Positions 7,820 to 14,887 of a stretch of 64,000 nucleotides of DNA are shown here, one piece after another. The notes beneath the pieces are model-generated. The model had not been told where the DNA came from, did no database searches, and saw only the letters and a list, made by a program, of their open reading frames with translations. The position numbers and the translations under genes were made by a program. This DNA comes from Achromobacter arsenitoxydans SY8. GTDB taxonomy: Bacteria; Pseudomonadota; Gammaproteobacteria; Burkholderiales; Burkholderiaceae_B. The stretch spans positions 1 to 64,000 of the forward strand of contig NZ_AGUF01000075.1 in the NCBI RefSeq assembly GCF_000236785.1, written 5' to 3'. Within the stretch, counting starts at the first letter, position 1; every line of letters begins with the position of its first letter.

Positions 7820-8686
7820 GTGGCTATATCGTGGCAGTTTTCAAGACAAGGCAGAACTGGCTTGGCGCCAGCAATCGGCGATCAATTGGTCAGCGTTGAT
7901 CGGGATGTCCTCTGCCTGAGAAATCCATGGGTTGCAGATTCTGTGTTCATGGGAAAAATGTATGCATCATCCATTCTATTTCTCTTCTTGCTATGCATTT
8001 GGCTTGGCTGGGACTCCGGACATTGGCCTTCATCAAATTTCGACGACCTCCTATTTGTTCTAAAGGTGCTAGTAATAGTCCCGCTCGCTCCAGCACCATT
8101 CTTTTGGTACCGAATTTTCTTCATAAAACGCCTCTCCAACTTCTACTTCAACCGCAAAACCCAGCGTATTTACTACCAGCGCAACAAGACGCTGATAGCC
8201 TTCGATTGGGCTGAGACTGAAGGCGGCGTATTCGTGCGCAACGAGTTTGGCGGCAGCTCGTTCAGCACGAATTTTGCCTTGGCCTTCGGCCCGCGGCCGG
8301 CGCCAGGCGAAGAGAAGAAACGCATTGCCCTTTGGGTCGACAGCAACGCATCCACCAATCCCGACCCGCGCCACGTCGCCCAGGTATGGGAGTACATCCG
8401 TCAGTTCATGGAAAAAGGCCCCGACCGGTTGCCCGAGCCAGGCGAGCCGAACTGGTGGTATGTGCCGCTGCACAGCATCTGTCTGACGCCGGGCGAAGCG
8501 TGGCGCCACTACGCCCCGTGGCGTACCGGCGAGCGTGGCGAGCGGCAGGGCAAGAAGAACTGGCTGTTGCCGATGTGGCTGGTGCTGTTTCCCTACAACC
8601 TGTTTTCGGCATTGTGCTGGTGCGCAGTCTGCCGCCTGTTCAACGTGCGCGCCGCGCCGCCGCCAGCGCAAGCGTTGGAGGGATGA
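7820..8686 (+). CDS. putative T6SS immunity membrane protein, copy 2
   Basis: A 288-residue paralogue of the preceding gene with the same GTG start context and exactly the same length. Residues from about 104 to the end are nearly identical to copy 1 (for example PAEAWRHY becomes PGEAWRHY). Residues 48-103 differ at about half the positions: SSMLIFFLLLIGPGWDSG against SSILFLFLLCIWLGWDSG, and SLLLFQVVVPFFAAPF against LFVLKVLVIVPLAPAPF. The variable part is the membrane-spanning region, where an immunity protein against a pore-forming toxin would be expected to act. It could neutralise a variant toxin of competitors. That function is inferred. Confidence 0.7.
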   Translation: MAISWQFSRQGRTGLAPAIGDQLVSVDRDVLCLRNPWVADSVFMGKMYASSILFLFLLCIWLGWDSGHWPSSNFDDLLFVLKVLVIVPLAPAPFFWYRIFFIKRLSNFYFNRKTQRIYYQRNKTLIAFDWAETEGGVFVRNEFGGSSFSTNFALAFGPRPAPGEEKKRIALWVDSNASTNPDPRHVAQVWEYIRQFMEKGPDRLPEPGEPNWWYVPLHSICLTPGEAWRHYAPWRTGERGERQGKKNWLLPMWLVLFPYNLFSALCWCAVCRLFNVRAAPPPAQALEG

Positions 8687-8799
8687 GATTGAAGCTGGTA
8701 ACGGGACGCCATTCAGAACCACATCCACAAGCTGTGAGATTTGGCGGCCTGTAGATCATTTTCCCCCTTCAACCTGCCTTGTCCACCCAGGAGCAAAAA

Positions 8800-9057
8800 A
8801 TGAAACCAGTCGTCCTCGTCGGTCATAAGCACAGCTGCCCCACCCATGGCAGCGGCACTGTCGTCAGTGGCGCAAACGAAGCGCAGGTCAATGGGCGGGC
8901 CGTGGCGCGCGTCGGCGACCGTATTAGCTGCGGCGCGATTATTCAAACGGGATCGCCCGGCACCATCGTCGAGGGCCAGCCGGTGGCTCGCCAGGGAGAC
9001 CAAACGAGCCATGGCGGCACGCTGGTGGAGGGCGAGGGCGGCTGGCTGGTGGAATGA
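8800..9057 (+). CDS. PAAR-domain T6SS tip protein
   Basis: This 85-residue protein is a stand-alone PAAR protein, the small cone that sharpens the VgrG spike. The glycine-rich repeats VVSGANEAQVNGRAVARVGD and TIVEGQPVARQGDQTSHGG and the conserved His/Cys positions (H9, H12, C14, C49, H76) fit zinc-binding PAAR folds of 85-100 residues. ATG 8800 is preceded by CAGGAG at 8788-8793. A TTG seven codons upstream is unlikely. It is the last gene of the T6SS cluster, about 113 bases after the second immunity candidate, and meets a convergent phosphoesterase gene. Confidence 0.9.
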   Translation: MKPVVLVGHKHSCPTHGSGTVVSGANEAQVNGRAVARVGDRISCGAIIQTGSPGTIVEGQPVARQGDQTSHGGTLVEGEGGWLVE

Positions 9058-9082
9058 GCGCACCGAACCCGGCCCTTAGCCA

Positions 9083-9907
9083 TCAGCGAGCCGGAGCAGG
9101 CCCCGCTACCTCCCACACCCTGCCGGGATCAAAATCTTCCTGCTCCCCCTTCTTCGCATAGCCGAGCGGGTTCGCAATGATCCGGCAGCCGTCTTTCACA
9201 TAGTCCTGCGCGCAATGCAGATGGCCGTGCAGCCAATAGTCGGCGAGTGGCAGCAGGGCGTCCAGGGCGTTGCAGAAGCCGGCGGTGCCGGCCGTGACGC
9301 CGTAGCGCGGATCGGCGCTGGCCAGCGTGGGCGCGAAGTGGGTGACCGCGACGGTGGGGCCATCGAAGGGCGCGCGCAATGCGGCGTCCAGCCATTGCTG
9401 GCAGGCCAGGCCCTGTTCGCGCATCTGTTCGGCCATGAACGGCGCGCCATGGCGGCGCATCTCGGCTTTTTCCAGGTAGAAGTCCGCGGCGCGGAAGGCC
9501 TTGGCGCGCTTTTTCATGACTTCGCCGATCGTGTCGCCCGGGGCGGCCAGCGCATCGAAGTCGGTCCAGAGGGTCGTGCCCACGAAGCGGATGCCGTCCA
9601 GGACCAGGGTCTCGCGTTCCAGCCATTGAATGTCCAGCGCGTCGCACAGGTCGCGCAGGCGCGCGTGCGTTTCGTCGAAATCGACGTTGTCGTATTCGTG
9701 GTTGCCGGGGACGTACAGCACGGGCGTGGGCCAGCCGTGGCGCGGCGAATAGGTGGATAGGCCGAAGTCTGTTGCGTCCAGCCGGGAGCCGTGCCGATAC
9801 GAACCGATATCCCCCGCAAGCACCAGCAGGTCGGCGCCGGGCGCCGGCGGCGCCACGAAAGTGGGATCGGTTTCAAGATGCAGGTCGGAGAGCAGTTGGA
9901 TCTTCAT
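9083..9907 (-). CDS. metallophosphoesterase (calcineurin-like)
   Basis: A 274-residue cytoplasmic phosphoesterase. The dinuclear-metal motifs are all present in order: SDLH near residue 7 (DxH), AGDIGS (GD), PGNHEYD (GNHE), AVTHFAP (xTH) and YWLHGHLHC (GHxH). The substrate cannot be read from sequence. Many small relatives act on cyclic nucleotides or nucleotide esters. I chose ATG 9907 because the protein then begins MKIQLLSDLHLE, which is standard for the family; the extra 29 upstream codons look non-coding. It is transcribed alone, converging with the PAAR gene and divergent from the LprI-like gene. Confidence 0.9.
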   Translation of the reverse strand: MKIQLLSDLHLETDPTFVAPPAPGADLLVLAGDIGSYRHGSRLDATDFGLSTYSPRHGWPTPVLYVPGNHEYDNVDFDETHARLRDLCDALDIQWLERETLVLDGIRFVGTTLWTDFDALAAPGDTIGEVMKKRAKAFRAADFYLEKAEMRRHGAPFMAEQMREQGLACQQWLDAALRAPFDGPTVAVTHFAPTLASADPRYGVTAGTAGFCNALDALLPLADYWLHGHLHCAQDYVKDGCRIIANPLGYAKKGEQEDFDPGRVWEVAGPAPAR

Positions 9908-10017
9908 GGGCACTATCTTAGGCGACGCCAGCGCAAGAACCGGCGCTGCGCCGGCAAACCATCCATGCGACACTTTCCCCAGGGATCCAATCAATTTCGT
10001 ATCCAGGAGGAACTCTT

Positions 10018-10422
10018 ATGCGCATAGCCCTAGCCGCCGTGGCGCTCTTGTTGGCAACCGGCGCCCAGGCGCAGACACTCAAGTGCGACCAGGCTTCCAC
10101 GCAGACGGACATGAGCCTTTGCGCGGATCAGGCCTACCGTAAGTCGGACGCAGAATTGAACGCCGCCTACAAGGACGTGACGGCGCGGCTGAAGAACGAC
10201 AAGGAAGCCGCGACGAAGCTGCAGGCCGCCCAGAAGGCGTGGCTGTTTTTTCGCGACGCCGAATGCGCTTTTTCGTCTGGCGGCGTGTCGGGCGGCAGCG
10301 CCTATCCCATGGTGCTGAGTATGTGCCTGGACAAGCTGACGCAGGCGCGCACCAAGGAGCTGCGCGCCTATCTGAAGTGCGAGGAAGGCGACATGAGCTG
10401 CCCGGTGCCCGGCAAGCCATGA
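10018..10422 (+). CDS. LprI-like periplasmic protein (DUF1311)
   Basis: A 134-residue exported protein. Residues 1-19 form a signal peptide ending AQAQ. The remainder contains the LprI/DUF1311 pattern: paired cysteines (C22/C36, C82/C99 region), AELNAAYKDV, LQAAQKAWLFFRDAEC and the final LDKLTQARTKELRAYL. LprI of Mycobacterium inhibits lysozyme, but most proteobacterial members are uncharacterised, so I give only the family. CAGGAGGAAC at 10005-10014 is a strong ribosome site. The stop overlaps the start of the next gene (ATGA), so it is cotranslated with the DNA glycosylase. Confidence 0.85.
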   Translation: MRIALAAVALLLATGAQAQTLKCDQASTQTDMSLCADQAYRKSDAELNAAYKDVTARLKNDKEAATKLQAAQKAWLFFRDAECAFSSGGVSGGSAYPMVLSMCLDKLTQARTKELRAYLKCEEGDMSCPVPGKP

Positions 10423-11078
10423 ACGCGGAACCGCAAGCGGGCGTCGTCATGGCCGGAAAGGAGTCGGGCCTGATCCTGGACGCTCAGGGCCGGCCACGCT
10501 GCTTCTGGCAGCCGTCCATGCCCGACTACCACGATCACGAATGGGGGCGGCCGGTGGGGGACGACCGCCGCTTGTACGAAAAAATCTGCCTGGAAGGTTT
10601 TCAGGCCGGCATGGCGTGGATCACCATCCTGCGCAAGCGTGAGGCATTCCGCGAGGCGTTCGACGATTTCGATGTTGAACGCGTGGCGCGCTACACCGAC
10701 GCCGACGTGGAGCGCCTGATGGGGAACGCCGGCATCGTGCGCAATCGGGCCAAGATCCTGTCCGCCATCAACAACGCCAGACGCGCGCGCGAGCTGGCCG
10801 ATGAAACGGGTTCGCTGGCCGGCTGGCTGTGGCGGCATGAGCCCGCCGCGCATGACCGCCCGGCAGCGGTGGACCGCGGCTACTGGGACAATAATCCCAC
10901 GTCGGCCGCGTCGGTCGAACTGTCGCGGGCGCTGAAGCGGCGCGGCTGGACTTTCGTGGGACCCACGACGATCCATGCGTTCATGCAGGCGGTGGGCATG
11001 GTCAATGAGCACATGAGCGGTTGCGTCTGCCACGGCGAGGTCGAGGCCGCGCGTGCCGGCTTCCGGCGGCCTCGGTAG
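10419..11078 (+). CDS. tag: DNA-3-methyladenine glycosylase I
   Basis: A 219-residue base-excision repair enzyme that removes 3-methyladenine from alkylated DNA. Tag hallmarks are seen: RCFWQPSMPDYHDHEWGRPV near the N-terminus (first Cys and His of the zinc site), LYEKICLEGFQAGMAWITIL, YWDNNPTSAASVELSRALKR, FVGPTTIHAFMQAVGMVNEH and the closing HMSGCVCH with the last zinc ligands. ATG 10419 overlaps the preceding stop. ATG 10449, ten codons on, is an alternative. A second alkylation-repair gene, alkB, lies near 61.3 kb, but the two are far apart and need not be co-regulated. Confidence 0.93.
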   Translation: MNAEPQAGVVMAGKESGLILDAQGRPRCFWQPSMPDYHDHEWGRPVGDDRRLYEKICLEGFQAGMAWITILRKREAFREAFDDFDVERVARYTDADVERLMGNAGIVRNRAKILSAINNARRARELADETGSLAGWLWRHEPAAHDRPAAVDRGYWDNNPTSAASVELSRALKRRGWTFVGPTTIHAFMQAVGMVNEHMSGCVCHGEVEAARAGFRRPR

Positions 11079-11097
11079 CAGGCGCGACGCAAGACGC

Positions 11098-11142
11098 TTG
11101 AGTTGGTTGCGAGTCGCAAGTATATTGGTTGCGACCCGCAAC
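11098..11142 (+). promoter_or_regulatory. promoter with two MarR-type operators
   Basis: TTGAGT (11098-11103) and TATATT (11121-11126), 17 bases apart, form a good sigma-70 promoter. GTTGCGAGTCGCAAG (11106-11120) fills the spacer and GTTGCGACCCGCAAC (11128-11142) lies just downstream of the -10. Both are palindromes of GTTGCG-N3-CGCAAC, the second one perfect. Their starts are 22 bases apart, about two helical turns, so two dimers could sit on the same DNA face and occlude RNA polymerase. Autorepression by the adjacent MarR-GNAT protein is the natural reading. Confidence 0.8.
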
Positions 11143-11156
11143 TTCAGGCGACCGCC

Positions 11157-12134
11157 ATGGATCTCATCGACTTTCCGTCCCAGTCCCGGGAAAAGACCGT
11201 CCAGGACCTGCGGGAGTTTTCCCGCAAGCTGGTGCGCGAGCTGGGCTTCATGCGCACGTCGCTGGCCGGCAGCGACCTGGCGCCCTCGGCCGTCCACGCC
11301 ATCATCGAAATCGGCCTGCAGCCGGGCATCCAGGCGCGCGACCTGGCCGCCATCCTGCGGCTGGACAAGTCCAACACCAGCCGGCAGGTGGCCAAGCTGG
11401 AATCGGCGGGGCTGCTGACGCGCGAGGCCTCTGCCGACGACGCGCGTTCGTCCATGCTTTACCTGACCGACGCCGGGAAGGCGCTGCGCGCGCGGATCGA
11501 CCAGTTCGCCACGGACCAGGTCTCGCACGCGCTGCGGCGCCTGGCGCCGGCCGACCAGGAATCGCTGATCCGCTTCCTGTCGCTGTACGCCGACGCGCTG
11601 TCCAGCGAAAACCCCAACGATGCCGCGGCAGGCGCCAGCGGCGCGATCGAAGACCAGATCGCGGAAGGCTATCTGCCCGGCTGCATCGGCGACATCGCCA
11701 GCCTGCATGCCCGCTATTACGCGCAAGCCTCGGGCTTCGGTGTGTACTCCGAGCGCAAGGTCGCGACCGAACTGGCCGAGTTCGCGGAAGGCCTGCCCGC
11801 GCCGGGCAGGAACATGTGGCTGTATGTGGACAACGGCAGGACGCTGGCTTCCATCGTCATTGATGGCGACCTGGCTGCGCGGCAGGCGCACCTGCGCTGG
11901 TTCATCGTGGACGAATCGCTGCGCGGCATGGGCGTGGGCCGCGCCTTGCTGGCGCGCGCCATGGCCTACGTGGACGAGCGTTACGACGAAACCTATCTCT
12001 GGACATTCAAGGGCCTGGACGCCGCCAGGCACCTGTACGAAGCCGCCGGTTTCACGCTGACCCAGGCGTCCGAGGGACGCCAGTGGGGCAGCGTGGTGGT
12101 GGAACAGCGCTTCAGCCGCCTCAGACCACGCTGA
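11157..12134 (+). CDS. MarR regulator-GNAT acetyltransferase fusion
   Basis: A 325-residue two-domain protein. Residues 1-150 are a MarR winged helix: AIIEIGLQPGIQARDLAAIL, LRLDKSNTSRQVAKLESAGL as recognition helix, and the wing TREASADDARSSMLYLTDAG. Residues about 165-325 are a GNAT fold, with the acetyl-CoA loop RGMGVGRALLARAMAYVDE and the late KGLDAARHLYEAAGFTLTQ motif. Such fusions are known but mostly uncharacterised. Their acetyl-acceptor is not predictable from sequence. ATG 11157 lies 15 bases after the second operator, giving a very short leader. The 3' end overlaps the convergent pentapeptide gene by 14 bases. Confidence 0.9.
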   Translation: MDLIDFPSQSREKTVQDLREFSRKLVRELGFMRTSLAGSDLAPSAVHAIIEIGLQPGIQARDLAAILRLDKSNTSRQVAKLESAGLLTREASADDARSSMLYLTDAGKALRARIDQFATDQVSHALRRLAPADQESLIRFLSLYADALSSENPNDAAAGASGAIEDQIAEGYLPGCIGDIASLHARYYAQASGFGVYSERKVATELAEFAEGLPAPGRNMWLYVDNGRTLASIVIDGDLAARQAHLRWFIVDESLRGMGVGRALLARAMAYVDERYDETYLWTFKGLDAARHLYEAAGFTLTQASEGRQWGSVVVEQRFSRLRPR

Positions 12135-12816
12135 TGCGCAGTTCGGCCAGCAGCGCCGCCGCCTGCGTCTTCGAGATCGTGGCGCCGGCCAGCCGCGCCG
12201 CGGCGCTGAGGTCCAGGCCGCCCAGGTCGGCTTCGCGCAGGTCCGCGCCTTCGAAGCGGACATTCTTCAGCGTGGCGTTGCGCAGGCTGCCGCCATGGAA
12301 CACGGCGTCGCGGAAATCGCTGCCGGACAGGTCGGCATCCGAGAAATCGAGCTGAAGCAAGTCGGCCTTGCGGAACGACACGCCGCGCAGCAGGGCGCCG
12401 ACCAGCAGGCATTCTTCCAGCGACCAGCCCAGGCAAGCGATGCCGTCGAAATCCGAACCCGTCAGCTTGCAGCCCTGGAATCGGGCGCCGGCAAGCCGCG
12501 CGCGCCGCCAGTTGGCGTTGTTGAGGTCGCAATTCTGGAACACGGCCTCGCTGGCGTCCGCCGACGCGAAGCCGGCCTGCCCGCCGCGGCAGCGCAGCCA
12601 CCGGGTGTCGGCCAGGTTGGCGCCCTGGAAGGATGCGCCGGCGATCGCGCAGGCGGTGAACTGGTAGCCGCGCAGGTCCAGGCGGGAAAAGTCCGCGTCC
12701 TGGAAGTCGCAGTCCTGGAATGACAGCGCACTACCCGCGGCCTGTTCGATCAGGGCCTGCATGGCCTTGCGGTCCACCTCAAGTCCGGCGTGAGGCGGGA
12801 GGATTGCTTGCGTCAT
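12121..12816 (-). CDS. pentapeptide-repeat protein
   Basis: A 231-residue protein built largely of A(D/N)LxX five-residue repeats from about residue 32 onward, for example FQDADFSRLDLRGYQF, FQNCDLNNANWRRARLAGAR and NVRFEGADLREADLGGLDLS. This predicts a right-handed quadrilateral beta-helix. Some family members mimic DNA and bind gyrase, while others serve as structural or T6SS-associated parts. Nothing here decides between these. It starts 6 bases after the stop of the GvpU-like gene and is surely cotranscribed with it. Confidence 0.85.
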   Translation of the reverse strand: MTQAILPPHAGLEVDRKAMQALIEQAAGSALSFQDCDFQDADFSRLDLRGYQFTACAIAGASFQGANLADTRWLRCRGGQAGFASADASEAVFQNCDLNNANWRRARLAGARFQGCKLTGSDFDGIACLGWSLEECLLVGALLRGVSFRKADLLQLDFSDADLSGSDFRDAVFHGGSLRNATLKNVRFEGADLREADLGGLDLSAAARLAGATISKTQAAALLAELRISVV

Positions 12817-12821
12817 GCGGA

Positions 12822-13262
12822 CTACGCCGCGTCCGATTGCAGGCGGCCCAGGATGAAGCCATCCACCGCGCTGGTGCGCCCACGCCACAGGGTGGGTTCT
12901 CCGGCGATGGGGGTGCCGTCCGCGGTGAAGAACAGGGCGTCCGCCAGATGGATGTAGTTGGGCAGCGGATCGACCGGCTGGGGCAGGCGGAACACGTCGC
13001 CCAGTTCCGCCAGCGACGCGTGCACCGTCTGGCGCGTGTCGTCGTCCAAGGTTTGCAGGGAACTCGTGAAATTGGCGGCGAAGCTGTCGAAGTAGTCCGC
13101 ACCGGAAATGATCGACCCGGACACCAGCATGCCGCCCATCTGCAGCGTGACGCCGATGCTTTCGATCTGGCTGCCGTTGTTCACCAGGTTGACCAGGAAC
13201 TGCAGGAAGGCGTCGGCGCCGGGCGTGGCGGCCGGCAGTACGGGGGTGGATTCGATGCTCAT
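12822..13262 (-). CDS. GvpU-like accessory protein
   Basis: A 146-residue soluble protein. The segment IGVTLQMGGMLVSGSIISGA followed by DYFDSFAANF, and the C-terminal LWRGRTSAVDGFILGRLQ, resemble proteins annotated as gas vesicle accessory protein GvpU. I recognise the family by pattern only, with moderate certainty. No gvpA or other gas-vesicle structural gene is in the window, so a flotation role is doubtful; proteobacterial members of this family often occur alone. It heads a two-gene operon with the pentapeptide protein. ATG 13262 is preferred over an upstream GTG-type extension. Confidence 0.5.
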   Translation of the reverse strand: MSIESTPVLPAATPGADAFLQFLVNLVNNGSQIESIGVTLQMGGMLVSGSIISGADYFDSFAANFTSSLQTLDDDTRQTVHASLAELGDVFRLPQPVDPLPNYIHLADALFFTADGTPIAGEPTLWRGRTSAVDGFILGRLQSDAA

Positions 13263-13429
13263 GGAAGCGGTCTCGGTAATGTTTGCAAGAGCAACAAGAT
13301 ACTCGAAAGGCGCGGTGGACACATGACCCGCAATAGCGGGATAAGCGGCCGCTTAAGGCGCCTGACCGGGTCATCCGGCCGGCCGCTTGCGGGGTAATTT
13401 GGCGGCCTGAATCCATCTGGGAGCACTGC

Positions 13430-13798
13430 ATGAGCATCATCAATTCCCTGGGCATCGGTTCCGGTTCGGACCAGCGCGCCGCCGCAACGCGCGCCGCGTC
13501 CTCTGACGGCGGTTTCCGCGCTGCGTTCGCCAGCGCGACCGAGCGCGGCCGTTCGGCCATGGGCGGGGGCGTGTCGGGCGCAACCCAGGCCGCGCCGTCC
13601 GAGACGGAGCAGGAATTCCTGGATTACGCGTCGATGTCGCTCGAGGACAAGATGTTCTACGCGGCCCTGGCCAGCATGGGCATCAGCAAGAAAGAGTACG
13701 ACGCCATGTCCGCCGCCGAGCGCCTGGAAGTCGCCGCGAAGGTGTCGCTGGCCATGCAGGAACTGACCAAGGCCGAGAACACCAAGGAAGTGATCTAG
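13430..13798 (+). CDS. small protein of unknown function
   Basis: A 122-residue protein that I do not recognise. Residues 1-60 are Gly/Ala/Ser-rich and probably disordered (SIINSLGIGSGSDQRAAATR). Residues 60-115 are predicted helical and acidic (EFLDYASMSLEDKMFYAALA, GISKKEYDAMSAAERLEVAA). It has no signal peptide or membrane segment. GGGAGCACTGC precedes ATG 13430. Its stop TAG interlocks with the stop of the convergent WYL gene through a shared CTAG, and it is transcribed alone. Confidence 0.65.
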   Translation: MSIINSLGIGSGSDQRAAATRAASSDGGFRAAFASATERGRSAMGGGVSGATQAAPSETEQEFLDYASMSLEDKMFYAALASMGISKKEYDAMSAAERLEVAAKVSLAMQELTKAENTKEVI

Positions 13799-14769
13799 CC
13801 GGCGCCGGGCTGGCGCGCCAGGGAGCGCGCCAGGCGGTCTTGCACGCGGCGCAGGTGGTCCCTCAATTCGGCGGGGGCCTGTACCTCGAATTCCACGTCC
13901 AGCGCCATCAGCCAATAGGTCAGCGCGTCCAGCGAATGCGTGCCGCAAGTCAGCAGGCAGCACCCGTCGTCCAGCGCCTCGAGCTGGCCGGCTGACGCGG
14001 GAATGCGCGCGGCCATGGCGGCCAGCGGGGCGTGCAGGATGACCCGTGGCGGCTCGGAATAGGGCGGCGCGCTGACCGAACGCGCCACGAATGCGCGCAA
14101 GTCTCCGCCTTCCGGTGAAGGGCGGGGCGCGAAGTGCCCCCCGATGCGCGCAGGGCCGGCGATGCGGTCGATGCGGAACGTGCGCCAGTCGTTGCGCGCC
14201 GGATCCCAGGCCACCAGATACCAGCGATATCCCGTGTACGCCATGCCTTGGGGCTCGACCAGCCGCGTGCTGGCCTGCCCGCGGCCATCCGAGTAGTCGA
14301 AGCCGATGCGCAATTGATCGCGGCAGGCGGCGGCCAGCGCGGCAAGCGTAGCCGCATCCACGGTGGGGCCGCCGCGCTCCACAGGGACAATGGCGGCGCG
14401 CAGGGCGTCGACCCGGCCGCGCAGCCGAGCGGGCATCACCTGCTCCAGTTTCACCAGCGCGCGCAGTGCGGATTCCTCGATGCCGCCCACTGCGCCCGTG
14501 GCGGCCGTGCGCAAGGTGATCGCCACGGCCAGCGCCTCGTCGTCGTCCAGCAGCAAGGGAGGCAGGGCGTGCCCGGCCCGGAACGCGTAGCCGCCCGCGA
14601 CGCCGCTGCTGGCGTGGATGGGATAACCCAGTTCGCGTAGCCGGTCGATGTCGCGCCGCAGGGTCCGCGGATGGATGTCGAGCGCCGTCGCCAGGTCCGG
14701 CCCTGCCCAATGGCGGCGGGCCTGCAGCAGCGAGAGCAGGCGCAGGAGGCGGTTGCTGGAAGTGAGCAT
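13795..14769 (-). CDS. WYL-domain transcriptional regulator (DeoR/YafY type)
   Basis: A 324-residue regulator. Residues 1-60 are an HTH_11-type winged helix (LRLLSLLQARRHWAGPDLAT, HPRTLRRDIDRLRELGYPI). Residues about 140-230 form the WYL domain (RWYLVAWDPARNDWRTFRID), with a C-terminal WCX-like part. WYL proteins sense small ligands or nucleic acids. It is divergent from a glutathione transferase gene across a 118-base spacer that carries dyads, so it probably controls that gene and itself. The dyad/spacer link is inference. Confidence 0.88.
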   Translation of the reverse strand: MLTSSNRLLRLLSLLQARRHWAGPDLATALDIHPRTLRRDIDRLRELGYPIHASSGVAGGYAFRAGHALPPLLLDDDEALAVAITLRTAATGAVGGIEESALRALVKLEQVMPARLRGRVDALRAAIVPVERGGPTVDAATLAALAAACRDQLRIGFDYSDGRGQASTRLVEPQGMAYTGYRWYLVAWDPARNDWRTFRIDRIAGPARIGGHFAPRPSPEGGDLRAFVARSVSAPPYSEPPRVILHAPLAAMAARIPASAGQLEALDDGCCLLTCGTHSLDALTYWLMALDVEFEVQAPAELRDHLRRVQDRLARSLARQPGAG

Positions 14770-14794
14770 GACGGCAAGTTAGGGCAGATCGAGG

Positions 14795-14818
14795 GCGGAA
14801 TCTGTCCGCAATGGATTC
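14795..14818. promoter_or_regulatory. candidate WYL-regulator operator
   Basis: Two overlapping dyads lie between the divergent WYL and glutathione transferase genes: GCGGA-N5-TCCGC at 14795-14809, and GAATC-N11-GATTC at 14798-14818. No other strong symmetry was seen in this spacer. Which one, if either, is bound is unknown. Confidence 0.4.
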
Positions 14819-14887
14819 TACAGTGGCCCCAGTTGTCAGCGGCATGCGCCGCGACTTTCCTTCCCTCTTGAAACTGGAGCACCGCAA

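Larger units (their letters stand above)
6828..8686 (+). repeat. tandem duplication, 946-base unit
   Basis: The segment beginning GAAAGTGCCGTGGCCAC at 6828 recurs at 7774 with a constant offset of 946 bases and no detectable insertion or deletion through to the end of the second reading frame at 8686. The unit starts inside the last 14 codons of the effector gene and contains one complete downstream gene. The two copies are almost identical at the left edge (about 150 bases) and over the right 560 bases, and clearly diverged over the central 190 bases that encode the first membrane segments. Confidence 0.9.

Noticed and set aside
10368-12263. A 631-codon open frame on the minus strand.
   Set aside because: It lies opposite tag and the MarR-GNAT gene, both with clear domains, and its own translation has no recognisable fold.
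12822-13262. A gas-vesicle cluster.
   Set aside because: Only one GvpU-like gene is seen. No GvpA, GvpF/L, GvpK or GvpN is present, so buoyancy function is not supported.
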